From Phlebiopsis flavidoalba (lineage: Eukaryota > Basidiomycota > Agaricomycetes > Polyporales > Phanerochaetaceae), in the NCBI GenBank assembly GCA_035772785.1, contig JAOCPU010000017.1, forward strand, positions 310,001-374,000: a DNA stretch of 64,000 nucleotides. Reading direction: 5' to 3'. Position 1 is the stretch's first letter, and each line of letters begins with the position of its first letter. A program made the position numbers and the translations under genes. This document shows, one piece after another, positions 1 to 13,708 of the stretch. The notes under the pieces were generated by a model. It had not been told where the DNA came from. It saw only the letters and a program-made list of their open reading frames with translations, and did no database searches.

Positions 1-273
1 AAACAAGTTGTGAGGTAGATTAACGCTTATCATGCAGTAGTAGGGATGTTCGTATGAGTGAAGGGGATAGTTCAAATCAGTAAACGAATCGAACAAGTGT
101 GTGAAAGTAAATTTGGTGTAGGGAGTGCGACGAACAAAACGGCGCAAAGACAGCAGCTCTCAGCAGCTCCGCCCTTGGGGGTCGGTAGGCGCTTATATCA
201 CGTGTTGACGCGTAGGGCGCGAGTCAGGCGCCTCTCCGAGTTCCGTCCACCGTTGCTTCTCTCCGCGAGCTCA

Positions 274-3200
274 ATGCCGAGCAAAACTCGCTCGCAGCTT
301 GTCCTCCCAACGAACGGCCCAAATAGAACGAAAAAGACAGCGGAGAGTGGTAGAGCGATAGAGCATGCGGGGAGCTCAGCAGTTGGAGAGACGCAGCTCA
401 CATCCGACACGCATTCTGACGCGACCACGCCTCGCGGAAACAACGATTTACTTCCGCCTGCTAAGAGGCCTTCGTCACCGCTGAAGGGGTTGGATGGTGG
501 GCCACTGGAGGAGCGAGTAGTTTAAGCGAGCTAAGCGGGGTATCGGACAAGAGCGGCCAGGCGAGTCCTCACCCACCGCAGGTGAAACTCACGCGAGCAG
601 GAAGCAAGTGTGGGTTGCAATCTCTTCCAGCCCCAAGAAGCCGTCATCCACTAGATCTCTACCATCTCCCAAGGCAGATGCTCTGGCCACCGCTCTGACT
701 CCTCGCGCGTTCTCGGTCCCACCTGTCCCGGAGATTGACCATGCGCAAGTACCCCCCTCGCCCTGGCATTTCCCGTCCAAGGGGCAGAACAAGTTCAGAT
801 TTACGTCTGTGCCCCCCAACGAGGAAATCCATAGTACTACCAGCGGGGCTCGGCACGATGAAGACGGCGATGTGCAAATGGGGGAGAGTACGGCGTCGAC
901 TGATGCTATCCCACCGCCTTCGTCAAGACCGTCGTCGCCAATGACGCCGATAGATTCGTCGGAACAAGACGTAATTCCCGAAACGCCCTCTACACCTACT
1001 CAAAAGAAGCTTACTATCCCTGTGTCTCCCTCCCCTGCTGAATTCCAAGTCAAGGTGAAAGCCCATGACGGGGAAGATGAACCGCAAGCAGGACCGTCCA
1101 CCGGTACAACAGCCCCTCGGCCCAAGACCCCGTCGACTTCAAGTCGCCTTCCCCGCCCGTCTGCTAAACCTTCCGGCTCGCTCATTCAAATGACGTTGCA
1201 TCAGACGTTTGCGTCCATGCCGGCGCGCCCTCCAGCGAGCGGTGTGAAGGCTCGCATGAAGCGGAAGAATGGGGTTGGTTCCAATGCGTCTTCCGTCTCA
1301 AATACGCCAGAGCATACACCGAGTTCTTCGAAGCATGTTGCACCTACGATAGCTAAACCTCGCGTTCCTGTAGACCCCGTAGCAAGGAAAACCTTTACTC
1401 CTCGCGCTAAGACTCCTGCATCATTACGCACGAAGTCACCATCCCCAGTAAACGCTGACGTCGCGCCTCCGCCATCGCATAAGAAACCTTCTGTCGTCGT
1501 TGTTGTTGAAAGACCCAAGCCGCTCCCGACAGCTGCAGGCAGTTTGCAGCCGAAGACACCAGCACGTACACCCAGCACATTACGACACAAGACCCCAGTA
1601 CCGGTGGTAGAGGTTCCTATGCTGAGGACGCCAGGCAGATTGACAAGCACATCGCTTCCAAGAACTCCAGCCATCGCTCGTCCCCGATCACAGTCCATTG
1701 GGCCTACGGGACCTAAATCAGTGTCAAAGGCGAGGACACCTACCCGCGCAAGGACCGTCGAGAGGACTCCGGCACCCACAGGTTCTAGATCCCGGCCTGT
1801 GTCCCCAATCCCAGTACCAAGATCTGACTCGCCTCTCTCCTCGTTGCCCGTGTCCAGATCGCAGTCGCCACAATCAGAGACCCGTGGGCGAACTCGGACG
1901 CCTCGGGCACTACCGCCCAACCGTCGCCGAATTCCCGTCGTTGCGACACCTCGGGTGCAACCCTCGGCTCGTACTGGTGGAAGGCCGCATACCGCGGGGG
2001 ATTTTATCTCGGATTCTCTTGTCGCCATTGGCGGGGACGAAGAGGAGGATGGACCCGAGACCTCACCCCATGATGTAGACATCACTCCAAAGCCATCCGA
2101 TGTGAAAGAGACGTCCCAATTCCACCCCTCGTCGCTGTCGTCGTCTACAGAACCCATTGAGAACGCCCCGTCCCCCTCCCGCAGAGGCAAACGCAAGGCC
2201 TCGGTGCCCCCAAGCGGGCGTCAGCCGGCACCAACTGCCCCTCCAAATGGACGCATCACCCGCTCTTCATCGCTCAAACAGAAGGAGAACAAGACGCGTC
2301 TGGCTAAAGCAAAGGAAGTTCCGAAACCGGAAGTCTCGTCGAGAGTTGCGCCTGGGTCTAGTGAGTGGCAATCTCCATGCTCAACACTCTTATCTTAAAG
2401 GCGCATACATAGACACATCGACGTCTGGTAAATCTCATGTGGCACGGAGACGCGCACAGTCAGTTGCATCTTTCGCGCAGCCAACAGCCAGTTCCTCTGC
2501 CAAGGTTTTATCTTCGCCACCGGCAAAACGGACAGCGCCGGTTAAGAGTGTGTCACGGCCGCCTGCCAGTGTGGGCTCGCGCCCAGCAACGAGTATGGGC
2601 ACCTATGAACCTTCCATCTCCTCTATCTCCACACTTTCGACCCTTTCTCTTGCCCTCGAACGGCTCAACGCACCTACTCCTTTGCGCCCGAACACGAGTC
2701 TTGGATTCAACAGAGACGATCAAAGGGAGACCACCGACAGCAACTCTGATGGAGAGGAGGAAACGAAATCGGACAGTGCGATGGACATCGATCCAGAGCC
2801 ACAACCTCCCTCTCCCCGCCGCAGCGGCGAAACTGCGTCATGCCATCTCTGGAGGGACGCACGGTATGACGACTCCTCAGTATCGAAGAGCAGCTACCGT
2901 AGGCCCTGCCACGACTTCGTCTGGGCTCAGCTCAATCGGAGGCTCGGGGAAGAACAAGCAACTCACATCCATGCTGCCACCACCTCTACCGAAACCCCGA
3001 ATCGGGGGAGTCACAAATGCGCACGCTTCCAACGCTCCCGCAATAGCACAGAAATCTCGTATCAACCTCCAATCGGGAATAGTGTCTGGTAAACCCAAAG
3101 GAAATTTCTCTTTTGGTAACCGAACAGCGGGACAGAAGATCTTTGGCGTTGGAGGTCTTTCCGGGTACGCTGGCTTGGGTAGGGGCAGAATGGGGCAAAG

Positions 3201-4534
3201 GGCCAGCAAAACAGTCGAGTCTGCCTGTGGTCGAGGGTAGTCCCGTGAAAGGTGGGGGCGCTGACGTGACCATGGGACGACGTGGAGGATGCAGCCGAAC
3301 CAAAGGCGGACCCGCCGTCTCCCGCCGCGAAGTACGCCTTCCCAGGAGTCAAATCCCTTCGTCGTAGGCCCCGCGAGCAGTTCAGCGACATCTCAAGCGG
3401 GCCATTCAGTTCCTACCGGTTCTACCACAGACGAGCGCACGCCCGTTCAAGGGCCTTCGGACACGCGAAGAAACGAATCTCGCAGAGCTTCCATGGCGCT
3501 GAAATTCCTTTCACGAGCAGCATCCGAAGACCCATCCACCCCACCGAACCAGGCTCCCGCGACTGAAGGCAAGGGTAAAGGGCGTGCAGTGAGCAGCACT
3601 TACCCGTCCAAAGTTTCCGAGCCGAATACTGCCCCCGGTGGGTTGGGTAAGGCTGGTGGAGCTGGTGCACATGTAGCGCGCAGCAGGAGCACAAGGGCTA
3701 CTCGTGCTACCCCGGCTGCCGTCGCCGCTGAGAATGCTGTTGTCGCTGCCTCCCTGCGAATGTCTCGAGTACTAGCAATACACCTCAGGGTTCCAGCGGC
3801 CGTTCGGAGGCGACTGGAGTGCTGAAGGGCTGTACCATCTTCGTCGACGTCAAGAACGATGAAGGAGCGGATGCCGGTCAAATTTATTCTCAGAAATGCT
3901 GCAACGCATGGGTGCCAGGGTCAGTCTGCTATGTGCCTTGGTACCACTGGTATTGACACATACTATCAAAGATTCAAGCCCGTGTGGGTCAATCCTGCAC
4001 ACACATTGTCTACAAGAACGGCCTCGTTCAGCACGACGAATCGATATCGGTCAGTCTAGATTGTTGTCTTTTTACACAGCATCTGATGAGGCTGCACATG
4101 CAACAGAGCCCTCAACGACCCCAAACCACTTGTGGTCGGAATAGCGTGGGTCGTTGAATGCGTTGAACTACAGACACGTGTCGACGAGACCAAGTACTTG
4201 ATCAATCTTGACCAGGAAAACGTCGCCGGGTTCAAAAAGGTACGCTGTTTGTTGGCCATATTCCGCCCCATTACTCACTAGTCGCAACAGCGTCGCATCT
4301 CCATGATCCCCAAACTCATGGAATCTCCGGAGCGACCGACCCCCAACGGCCCCCCAACCACGCGACGGATGTTCACTCGTCACGTAGGTCCATGATCAAC
4401 TCATCTTTCATCCTCTCTGGCTGAAAAATTTGCACGCAGCTGCATCCGAGGATACTACCGCGAACGGCTCATTCGATCATCTGCCCCCTTTAGAAAGAGC
4501 GAGACGGCGCCAGAGTGCCCTACTGAATACTTAA
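274..4534 (+). CDS. Long disordered protein with C-terminal microcephalin-like BRCT domain
   Basis: The start at 274 (MPSKTRSQLV) follows a pyrimidine-rich leader. About 1,100 residues of Ser/Pro/Thr/Arg-rich sequence follow, with many TP and SP dipeptides, in several frames joined by small shifts near 515-610, 2390, 3090-3290 and 3780. A BRCT domain lies at about 3830-4250: FVDVKNDEGADAG, then LQRMGARV, an intron, SCTHIVYKNGL, a second intron, and KPLVVGIAWVVECVE followed by TRVDETKYLINLD. The order (strand 1, 'THIVYKNG', the W-V-x-x-C helix, 'DE..Y') matches the first BRCT of MCPH1/microcephalin-type proteins. A final exon after an intron (about 4385-4439) ends LPPLERARRRQSALLNT and TAA at 4534. 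BRCT domains usually bind phosphoproteins in DNA-damage or chromosome-condensation complexes. The many SP/TP sites would suit CDK regulation (inference). The family assignment of the disordered part is not possible by eye. Confidence 0.72.
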
Positions 4535-5319
4535 CGTCGACCATGTCCAATCACGAACCCCTCATGCACCAATGTAATCATACGTTCGAACCTGCACACA
4601 TTTCCTCTACTCTTCAATTTCACAACCGGGTTTTCTGCATTGTCCTTCTCGGCCATTTCAGGTTCATATCATTGTGGTTTCGCATAGTATCAAGTCACTA
4701 GCACTTTCTTACTCTGTCACGTAGGTAGTTCAAGAACTCATTTGCTGTTGGAGTTTTAGGGAGACGTGTTTGAGGCCAAGGATATGGTTCACGACCTTGC
4801 GAGCCGCTCTCCCATTTTCTATCAAGATTTGATCATATATCAAGTAGCTATAGAGGTCAGCGCTAGCTGTACGGGTGTACTACCAGTTCCTGACTTCACG
4901 GGCGTTGAAAGGTGACGAGCAGTGCTCGCTGACAGCGAAACATAAGTAGAACTCGCCACGACATCATTTGTTTGTGGGTGTTAGGATCCAAAGCTTTCGG
5001 TTACCGAGATGGGAAGTGTCGCGATAGCCCTTGAGCCTGGGAATCTCGATTGTGTATAGGTGAAGAGATATACAGTTCGAATTCATTGCAGGGCGTATGG
5101 TAAGCATTACAAGTCCGTGTCATACAGTCATCGTGAATAGTCGTAAATAGCCGTGATAAATCGTCATGAGGATGGAAAGCAAATGGAACGTATACAGAAC
5201 GTGGACGTGAGCGAAGACCCTAAGAGAGACAAATCGATATGAGAATGATAACTAGGAATGTACATATCCGTGTCAGTCGTGTGCGACCGATTTGATGTTG
5301 TCGGGGCCATCTCGCCCTT
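4535..5319. other. Intergenic spacer between convergent genes
   Basis: This is the 3' space shared by the BRCT gene (+) and the DUF300 gene (-). Both strands are broken by stops. I see no conserved protein, RNA gene or repeat in it. Confidence 0.5.
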
Positions 5320-8300
5320 CTACGATGGTGGCGTGAGGAAGTGGGAATGACACACGGCGAGCGTCGCGCTTGAAGACTGATGCGGCGAGAAGGCATCATT
5401 ACGTCGCCTTCTGTTACTGCCATTGGAGCGATAAAGCTGTGGAGGGCTGCTTGATCCCGAAGGGGATGGTGAGGCGGGCATAGATAAAGGCTTCGAGGGC
5501 TCTGCCAACACCAGAGGAGCGGGGGAGAACAATTTTGATCTCGTCGCAGGCGAGATTTGGACTATAGGCGAACGAGGTGGGAAGGGCGTCGTTGATGTGG
5601 GTACGGAGTTGGAGTAGAGGGGAGTGACTTATGTCTTTCGGATTGTCTGGTTGACGAAGAGTTTGACTCCGGTATGACAGGACTCCACTCCGCCGCGGAG
5701 CGTCGGACATGATTTCCAGGTTCACGCACGACGAGACCCGCGAGAATCCTGATGATCCACAAGATGTGGCTGAGAAGTAGCTACCTGGCCACTCTCAGCC
5801 ACACGCGGACTTCCGTACAGCCTCACCCTGGGTTCATGCGATTGGCTAGACGAAATTGCCAAAGATATTCCTTCGGACGACCTGGAAGCGTCGGAACGAT
5901 CTGATGCGGGGAAAAGCACGAGCAAGGAAACTATCAGGCCTGCTCTCCGGCGACGGTACTGCAGTGAACGAGCGGGTAGCGGAAAACGGCGGCAAGCTTG
6001 GGGATGGCGGAAGCTTCGGCATGTTGGGAACAAGAAGGTTTCACCGGCAGGGTTGGGCGGCCAGCCAGGGGCACTTGGGCCGCATGCGATTGAGATGCGC
6101 TTGACAAAGCCTCCGCGGAAGTAGAAGCATCGGAATTGGTAGCGAATGCGCGACCAAGAAAGCTATCGGAGTAGTTTGACGATGGCTGGGGTGGCTGTGA
6201 GGAGGACAGGGGCCGCGGTATAGTGGCCACGGAACTGAGGACGTGATCGCTGCGAGGATGGCTGGAATGCATTGATAATGGAGTGCTCATCCGTCCGAAA
6301 CACAGATGGGTTAGAAGGGCGCTCTTCAGTAGACTTTTTCCGTTGGCTTTCCCTGTAGCTACGAATGACAGAAGGAGGAGGAGGGTCGTCATAATGATGC
6401 TCGTAAGGGGCAGCAAGAGGTTTCACTGTCGTGGATGGCTGTCCTGTCGGAGGAAGTTTTTCGGCGGTGAACGAAGCCGGCGCAATATGCGGTGTTCTGA
6501 CTTTGGGCGGCTCAGCCACAGACAGTCGGTGATACATGTTGCGCCACCATGACTTCCGGCGCGAGCTTCGTAAAGGATTGGGCTCGGATTCCGATTGCAA
6601 AAAAATTTATCAAGGAAGTAGGCCTGCCTTCCACCCGATGGCTCTGGGCGCTGTTAGTGGCTGAGCTGTTCTGGAGTTCCAGGGTGCTAAACTCACGACG
6701 TGGAATACCCTCTGGTTGCTAGCTCTCCCTCGATTTTGGTCTTTCAAGTCCATCACTCTTTTCTCTCGCACTCCGCGAGTGATACCCAAGGTCCGTAGGC
6801 GTAGTCGTCACCGACGCCCAAACCACTGCCTCTCTGCCCCAATATGCACCGTCTCCTCAACAGCCACATTGATGGCCAACGGATCCCTCTCTTTCCTTAC
6901 AGGCTTCTTCTTGACCATCTCCCCGATGCGACCACTCTGTATCTGAATGCGTGACTGCCCAAACACGCCCTCGAGAGCCGCCTGACGTCTTGCCATCACA
7001 TCCACCTCGTGACCGCGCATCTTGTAGACCATGTAGATCGTACCTGCCCACAGCTCCCTGATTGTTTCCTTGAAATTGAATGCGTGGAGAAAGGCAACGC
7101 GCCAGCGATTCGTCGGATAGGAAGTCACATAAGGCTTGTAACTGAACGCCTTGATATGCAGTATAGGGCAAAGATGCTGCCGTGCGTTGGTTCACTGACG
7201 GATGGGGTTGTTTTCTGAAAAAACACTCACGTCATCTCTACCGTCTCGATTATGGCTCCGATTCCAATGTTGATGTTATCCGCTGTCATGTAAGGAGTCT
7301 CGAATAGTTTTTAGCACAAAACATGACAAATGACAGGCGCCGGGCACTCACGTCTTTAACCAGTCCGAAAGTGGCAAGCATTGAAAGCCCAGTTGCCTGC
7401 CAAAAAAGTGAGGAATACTATAACCGTAGGCGACGCATATCAGCCACTGATTTATATATCGAAGATAGTGATCATACTGACCAACAGCCTTCACCGCAAA
7501 AAAGCTTCAATAGCGGTTTCTTCTGCGGTTTCAGATAGCCGGATATTGGCATATAGAGCTGCAACAGACAATACATGGCGATGGACACTGAGGCAGCAGA
7601 GACGATGACGGATATCTAACAGGGTGTCAGGAGAATTTGGTGGCATGAAGCGAAAAACTTACATAGAGATGGCCCCACCCAGGGCTCCAGGAATCTTCGC
7701 AATAGAGACCGGCATATTCGATCGAGTATAACGGCTGCCAAGGTTGTGCTTCCCGCGGTGCTCAGGATATTTGGGCCGACGGACTCGTGTAGGACACTCA
7801 CGCTGGGCGAATCACGCAGTACTGCAGAACACCCCATTTCATCAGCTGGAGAAAGTACAACCCGTCCTACGGTGAAAGTAAGCCAAATGCAGCGAACAAT
7901 ACTCGCGGACTCACTTCTGGTTTCCATTTAACGCCACTGAAGGGGAACATCCAACGCTGAGTACGATCACTTACCCGAATGCGCTCCCTGTCATTCTGAC
8001 GTGACAGGCCGACCTGGAATTCCGACACGTCAACTTCAGGGCCATAATCGGTATAGTGAAAGGGAACGATTATTACGGACGGCGCCCGTTACGCACGATC
8101 ACCACGTTTACTGCTCGTGACGCCGCGTACACATAATACTCGAGACCGATTTGCGACCAATTGGTCACGTACCTTGCGAAACACCTCTTTTTGCTCTTCC
8201 GGGTCAGGGGATATGTACATCAAGAGGAGGTAGAAGAACGAGGTCAGGACAGTGGACTCGTAGCAATCCCGAAAGTAGGAGGAGGGGCGTCGAATGGTTC

Positions 8301-8844
8301 TAGTAAAGTGTGTTCGATGTCAGTGAATTGCCAACACGCCGGGGATAGTCATACCCAGAATAGATACGAGGCCAGACTGACGACTGAGTAGATTGGGGAC
8401 CATCAATAAAATGCGAGTGATGTCTATATGTTACCACTGTGAGAACTAGTTATAGAACAGAAAGGTCAAAACTTACATCGCTGCTCTGCTTTCTGCGCAC
8501 TTAGTCAATAAACCACCGAGATCCATGAGATAGTTTTCACGTACGTTATTGTACCACTGGAAATGCTTGCTCATAAGCCAGAACGATATCGCACTCGCCA
8601 TGACAGTGAATATCAAGCTGACAAGCCAGCCAATCTGTAATCCAGAGCCTTAGCTTCTGACAATACACGTAGGAGAGTAAAGGCACAAATCATGAGCTAT
8701 ATTTTGAGAGGCATCAAGACGTTGCACGTTTCGGGGGATTGAGTTTTACGCACCTTGGACGGTCAGCTTTCCATGCTGGAAGAGAGGTGGGCCCGTCTCC
8801 GGTGCCCTCTTGTCATGGCATCGCCCGTTTGCAATATCTGCCAT
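5320..8844 (-). CDS. OSTalpha/TMEM184 (DUF300) multi-pass membrane protein, Hfl1-like
   Basis: Reading the minus strand from ATG at 8844 (MADIANGRC) gives a short lumenal N-terminus, then exons with family hallmarks. These are IGWLVSLIFTVMASAISF (membrane segment, about 8640-8580), RDCYESTVLTSFFYLLLMY followed by SPDPEEQKEVFRK (about 8270-8170), GLSRQNDRERIR, RWMFPFSGVKWKPE (about 7950-7910), TTLAAVILDRI (about 7730) and NFKETIRELWAGTIYMVYKM with RRQAALEGVFGQSR (about 7080-6950). The family has seven predicted membrane helices. Animal OSTalpha carries bile salts, while the fission-yeast relative Hfl1 sits on the vacuole and binds Atg8, so a vacuolar role is more likely here (inference). A long Ser/Pro-rich cytosolic tail, including SSRRKSWWRNMYHRLS near 6550, appears to continue to about 5320, but the last exons and stop are uncertain. 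At least six introns and several 1-nt shifts are present. Confidence 0.82.
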
Positions 8845-9299
8845 TTCGATGGCTTACGAAGAGGAGTCCCGGTCGCTCGCTTATGAAAGGCCTGAGTTGG
8901 CGAGGGTAGTAGGGTCAATATAAATTAGAAGTTAAGCGGTAAGGCAGAGACACGACCGAAACTAGAGAAGATGTTGTGTGTGACAAGTGGTGTACAGCAC
9001 TTCCAGCGTAATAGGGTATCAAGAACCATTCGTTATAAAGGAGACAATGAAAGAAATGAAGGCAGGTTACACAAACATGGGCGAGCTGTCCTGGGTCGCC
9101 GTGGTAGATGCGGAGGGATAGTGCCTGGTGTGACTGGCGGCATGTGACGTCACATCATCCCGAGACCGACGCGTCACATAATCCCTGTGCTTTGACCACC
9201 TCTCACTGTAATTATACCTCGCACTCATTCAATGTCTTTGAACGCCAAACTAGTCGGGAAGTTTTGCCATATGTCTAGTAAATAGCTTTCAGAACTTGA
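8845..9299. promoter_or_regulatory. Probable upstream region of the DUF300 gene
   Basis: This is non-coding sequence upstream of the minus-strand start at 8844. It has stops in all frames and no recognisable TATA-like or tRNA element that I would defend. Confidence 0.3.
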
Positions 9300-10620
9300 A
9301 ATATACCCACGGTGAGACGCACATCCACCATGATTATGATGAGTGGCTTACTCTACTTCGCAGTACTTAGCCGCTACCGTCGAACTTCATGATTGGGATC
9401 AGATGAATGACCGCGTTACTCAGTGTAAGACTCGCAACGTCTTGTCGAGTGGACTGTAGTGGCGCTACTCGGTTGTCTGCGATATATCGACTATTGACAT
9501 TCCTATGAGACACCCGTGGTGCGCATGTTCAGCTTGCTGCACTGCTTACTCGCTGATGAATGTGCAAGAAGATAGTGATCACTCATTGAAAAAGAGCTGC
9601 TCGATTTTATTTCAGCTTTTTCTCATGACCCCGTTACGTAAAGGAAAACGCAGAAAGAAGAGACGAAGCCTGTCGCCGCTGTCCACGAATCTTTCTGGAC
9701 CACTTTCAATTCCCTCAAACCACAACGTCGAATCGCTGCATCCACTCATGGTCTTCAGAAGGCCATGATACTACCCTCATGTCACCATCGCGAATACTTC
9801 ATCTTGGCATTCATCAGAAGATATCACTTGTTGCTCCTCGACGTTGATGGGGCTCTCGTAACGGCCTTGGGCGAAGCGCGGCGTGTACTCATGTCCTGGT
9901 GACGAAGAACTATGATCTACCTCACGAAGGTTTCGGTGAGTTGTTCGTACCTCTCACCTTGCGGCCGCTCACTTGGAGCTCTTTCATAGTACCAAATGCG
10001 GCTGCAAGCTTGAAGCCTGCATCAATGGCAGGAAGCGCTTCTAGATGTGCTCAAACTCAAGGGCTGGCTTTACCTGATGAGGGAAGATCCCGAGGCGTAC
10101 ATACCCTTATACTTGGGCAAGTTCAAGCCCCGACCACACCATGTTTTCGACTCGAACAAGCTGACAATTAATTCAACCCAGATTCTCCTGATGGGGCGCA
10201 AATTTTCTATCGTTAGGATACGGGGGCGTTCGACGGTGCTATTCCGACAACGAACCAGTTCCCGCTCTGGAGCGGAACGCGTGCTGGCTGGGACGTGTTC
10301 CTGCACTCCAGTGGCCTTACTCGTTCCAGTGTCAGTATCTATTTCTATTATCGCATGTCCGATTCTTCATTTACTCGCCGACTTTTTAGTACTACCTTGA
10401 CCATATTTTGGGAATATCTGACGACTCTGAGCAACCCTGTGCAATGTGTACCATACCTCCACGTGTATCTACATCGTGGGCGGTCGCCCATTGCCGAATG
10501 CTGGAGTCTGTCCAAATCGGGACGCAAGTTTGTACTACACTTACGGGAAATAGGTGAGCGACACTGCGTTAACCCCACGCATTTTCTCACCCACATTACC
10601 TAGTATGGTCCCTCTTGTCT
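9300..10620 (+). other. Unrecognised gene-like stretch
   Basis: Short plus-strand reading segments look protein-like but switch frame often. They include QYLAATVELHDWDQMNDRVTQ-type sequence (about 9360-9420), LLLDVDGALVTALGEARRVL (about 9833-9893), LPHEGFGELF (about 9920), LDVLKLKGWLYLMREDPEAY followed by IPLYLGKFKPRPHHVFDSN (about 10040-10160) and PCAMCTIPPRV (about 10436). Intron-like GT...AG stretches lie between them. I do not recognise the family. It may be a real multi-exon gene with base-call shifts, or a decayed one. The segment just upstream of the repeat-peptide gene is on the same strand. Confidence 0.28.
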
Positions 10621-10878
10621 CGTCTATATCCCTCTTTCAGCCCTTACAAGTGTACGTCTCAAAACGGATAGGACTAGTCCACCGTAGACCCATCGCCACG
10701 CCTGAGCTCCAAAATGCGTGTCAGTTCGTTACCAAGAGATTAGAGGTGTATAAGAACCTGAGCTGCGGTTGAGCCTCCCCAGTCAAGCACTGCTTGTCCC
10801 GGGGCACCTTCCTCTCTTTCATCCCTTCGCGAAAAAACCCCTCCTCGCTTACCTCTTTTCCGACCTTTCACCTTCAAC

Positions 10879-11764
<886 letters not shown>

Positions 11765-12463
11765 GTCGCCCGTCTCCTCTTGTGAGTTTCACGCCGCTCT
11801 CGTCGCTAGGTACCAGGACTAACAGAGACTCCAGAAAATCATCACTCTCTTTGATACCATCCGCTGTAACCCGCACGGTCCGCGCCATCCCTTGGTGTGT
11901 CCTCACAGCGCCTTATCCTGGCGATGTTCGCCTATCTCCGCTTCGTCTCGGCCTCTTGCTCGACCACGCTGTCGTGCAATGCACCACATTCCTTTGGCAC
12001 CTAGACTGTTGTTGTCTCATTATTTGTGCTCTCGCCCCCCGTGTTGTCTGTGTGTGTTATTGCTTGTACTTCCACCTTGGCACTGCATGTGCTTTTGCTC
12101 CATGCGGCGCAAACATGGACCGGTTTCCACGTCTTAAGGCGTCCTTGTGTACCCCTTGTTCTACCAGTAATAATCCATTCGATATTCCGTGTATTTGTAG
12201 TCGTGTTGAAATCTGGCATAGCTAGGTAGATTTGTATCATAGTCGTGTAGGCCTCGAATACATCATCACACCTCCCTGGTCCTCCATCAGCAGCCTTTTA
12301 GCTTGTTCTCATTCCGTTTGAGCCATGCACGTCCGGAAATACTATCGCAAGCTTCAAGTTTCCACGGCTAATTACTCAGCGACAAGATGACGTGAGCCGA
12401 TGAGGCTGATGCTATAAGACTAATGTGGCGTTCAATCTGTGTTCAATCTCACAAACAACCGTC
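11765..12463. other. 3' flank of the peptide gene and promoter of the NmrA-like gene
   Basis: About 700 nt of pyrimidine-rich sequence have no supported coding region. Long ORFs here have no recognisable protein character. The stretch just before 12464 holds a short leader ending ACAACCGTC before the ATG. Confidence 0.4.
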
Positions 12464-13458
12464 ATGGTGAAATACGTTCTCACAGGTGCAACAGGCCAGC
12501 TCGGCTCTCGAGTGTTCAAGCATCTCATCGAGCTTGTTCCCCGTATGTCTCCCCGTTGCGTTCTTGAGCATTTCTCAAAGCCTCATGAAATCCTTCACAG
12601 CGCGTGACGTCATTGTCTCCTTGTACAACCCTTCCGGCGCGACAGCAGAGATACAGGGCTCAGGCGTCCAAGTGCGCAAAGGCGACTATGCGCAGGCCGT
12701 CTACACTTGACACGGCCTTCGCGGGAGGAGACAAGCTCCTCATCGTCTCATACCCAAGCATCGCATACGAGGTCCGCGTCAACAGCCACAAGGCCGCCAT
12801 CGACGCCGCCAAACGTGTAGGGATAAAACATGTCTACTACACGAGCCTCATGTTCGCGGGAGACAGCCAGGCTGCGGTTATGCAAGCGCACCTCGCGACC
12901 GAGAAATACCTCAAGGAAAGTGGGCTGACGTATACGATTATCCGAGAGGGGATTTACAGCGAGAGCTGGCCTCTTTACTTTGGCTATTGGAAGCCGGGCC
13001 GTCCGGGGAATGAAGTATTGATTCCTCACGGGGACGGAGGGATTGCCTGGGTATGCAGAGATGACCTGGGAGAGGGTACCGCAAAGCTTATGGTTGCCGT
13101 ATGTTACGGCTAAATGCTAAAAGTCAAAATTAATTCACGTTGAAATATAGGACATAACGCACAAAAATGAGAACGTAAAGTTCACGGGCTCTCGGGCGAT
13201 GACGTTTGTCGAGCTCGCTGAGCTCATCTCAACTCTGCTGAGGCTTGACCCTCCGCTTGTGGTAAAGATTACTTCGGAGGAGGAGTACGTAGCGAGGTCC
13301 ACGACTTATCCTGCGCTGGTCCGCGGAGAGCTGGCGGTAATTGACCCGCTACTGCAAGAAATTCTCGGAAGGGATTGAGGCCGTTTGAAGAGACCCTAAG
13401 GGATGCGCTGAGCATCGGGGACACAGGAGATCAGGCGGTAAAGCAGTATTCCAAGTAG
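12464..13458 (+). CDS. NmrA-like NAD(P)-binding oxidoreductase family protein
   Basis: Exon 1 (12464-12542) encodes MVKYVLTGATGQLGSRVFKH, a Rossmann-fold start with the NmrA-type GATGxxG nucleotide loop. Intron 1 is 12543-12600 and joins cleanly to PRDVIVSLYNPSG. A 1-nt shift near 12700 leads into LDTAFAGGDKLLIVS, then AAIDAAKRVGIKHVYYTS (the YYTS segment replaces the classical YxxxK), TEKYLKESGLTYTIIREGIY and AWVCRDDLGEGTAKLM. Intron 2 is 13099-13150. The last exon reads TGSRAMTFVELAELIS and needs one more shift near 13375 to give PFEETLRDALSIGD and TAG at about 13458; without the shift it stops at 13376. Family members bind NAD(P) and act as reductases or redox sensors; substrate unknown. 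Confidence 0.85.
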
Positions 13459-13708
13459 CATCCAAAATGTATTAAATTTAAGCATAAGGGGTCAATAAAC
13501 CCAGACGGTTTGGAGCGAAGGGGTTGGTTGATGAGTGTGTTATGAGTAGTGAATGAATAATATGTCTAAATCGAAATTTAGTCTCGGATTATAGTATGAG
13601 AGGTTGACAGAACTCACCCTGTGCGTGCTGAATAGTATCAATAGTAATCCTCAGGCTAGTAACCCAGGGACGAAGATCAAAGTGGCGTGTAAAAACAAAT
13701 CCAGGATA

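Noticed and set aside
1201..2196. 331-codon ORF on the minus strand
   Set aside because: It lies antisense to the Ser/Pro/Thr-rich part of the BRCT gene; its Gly/Val/Asp-rich composition is what the complement of such codons gives.
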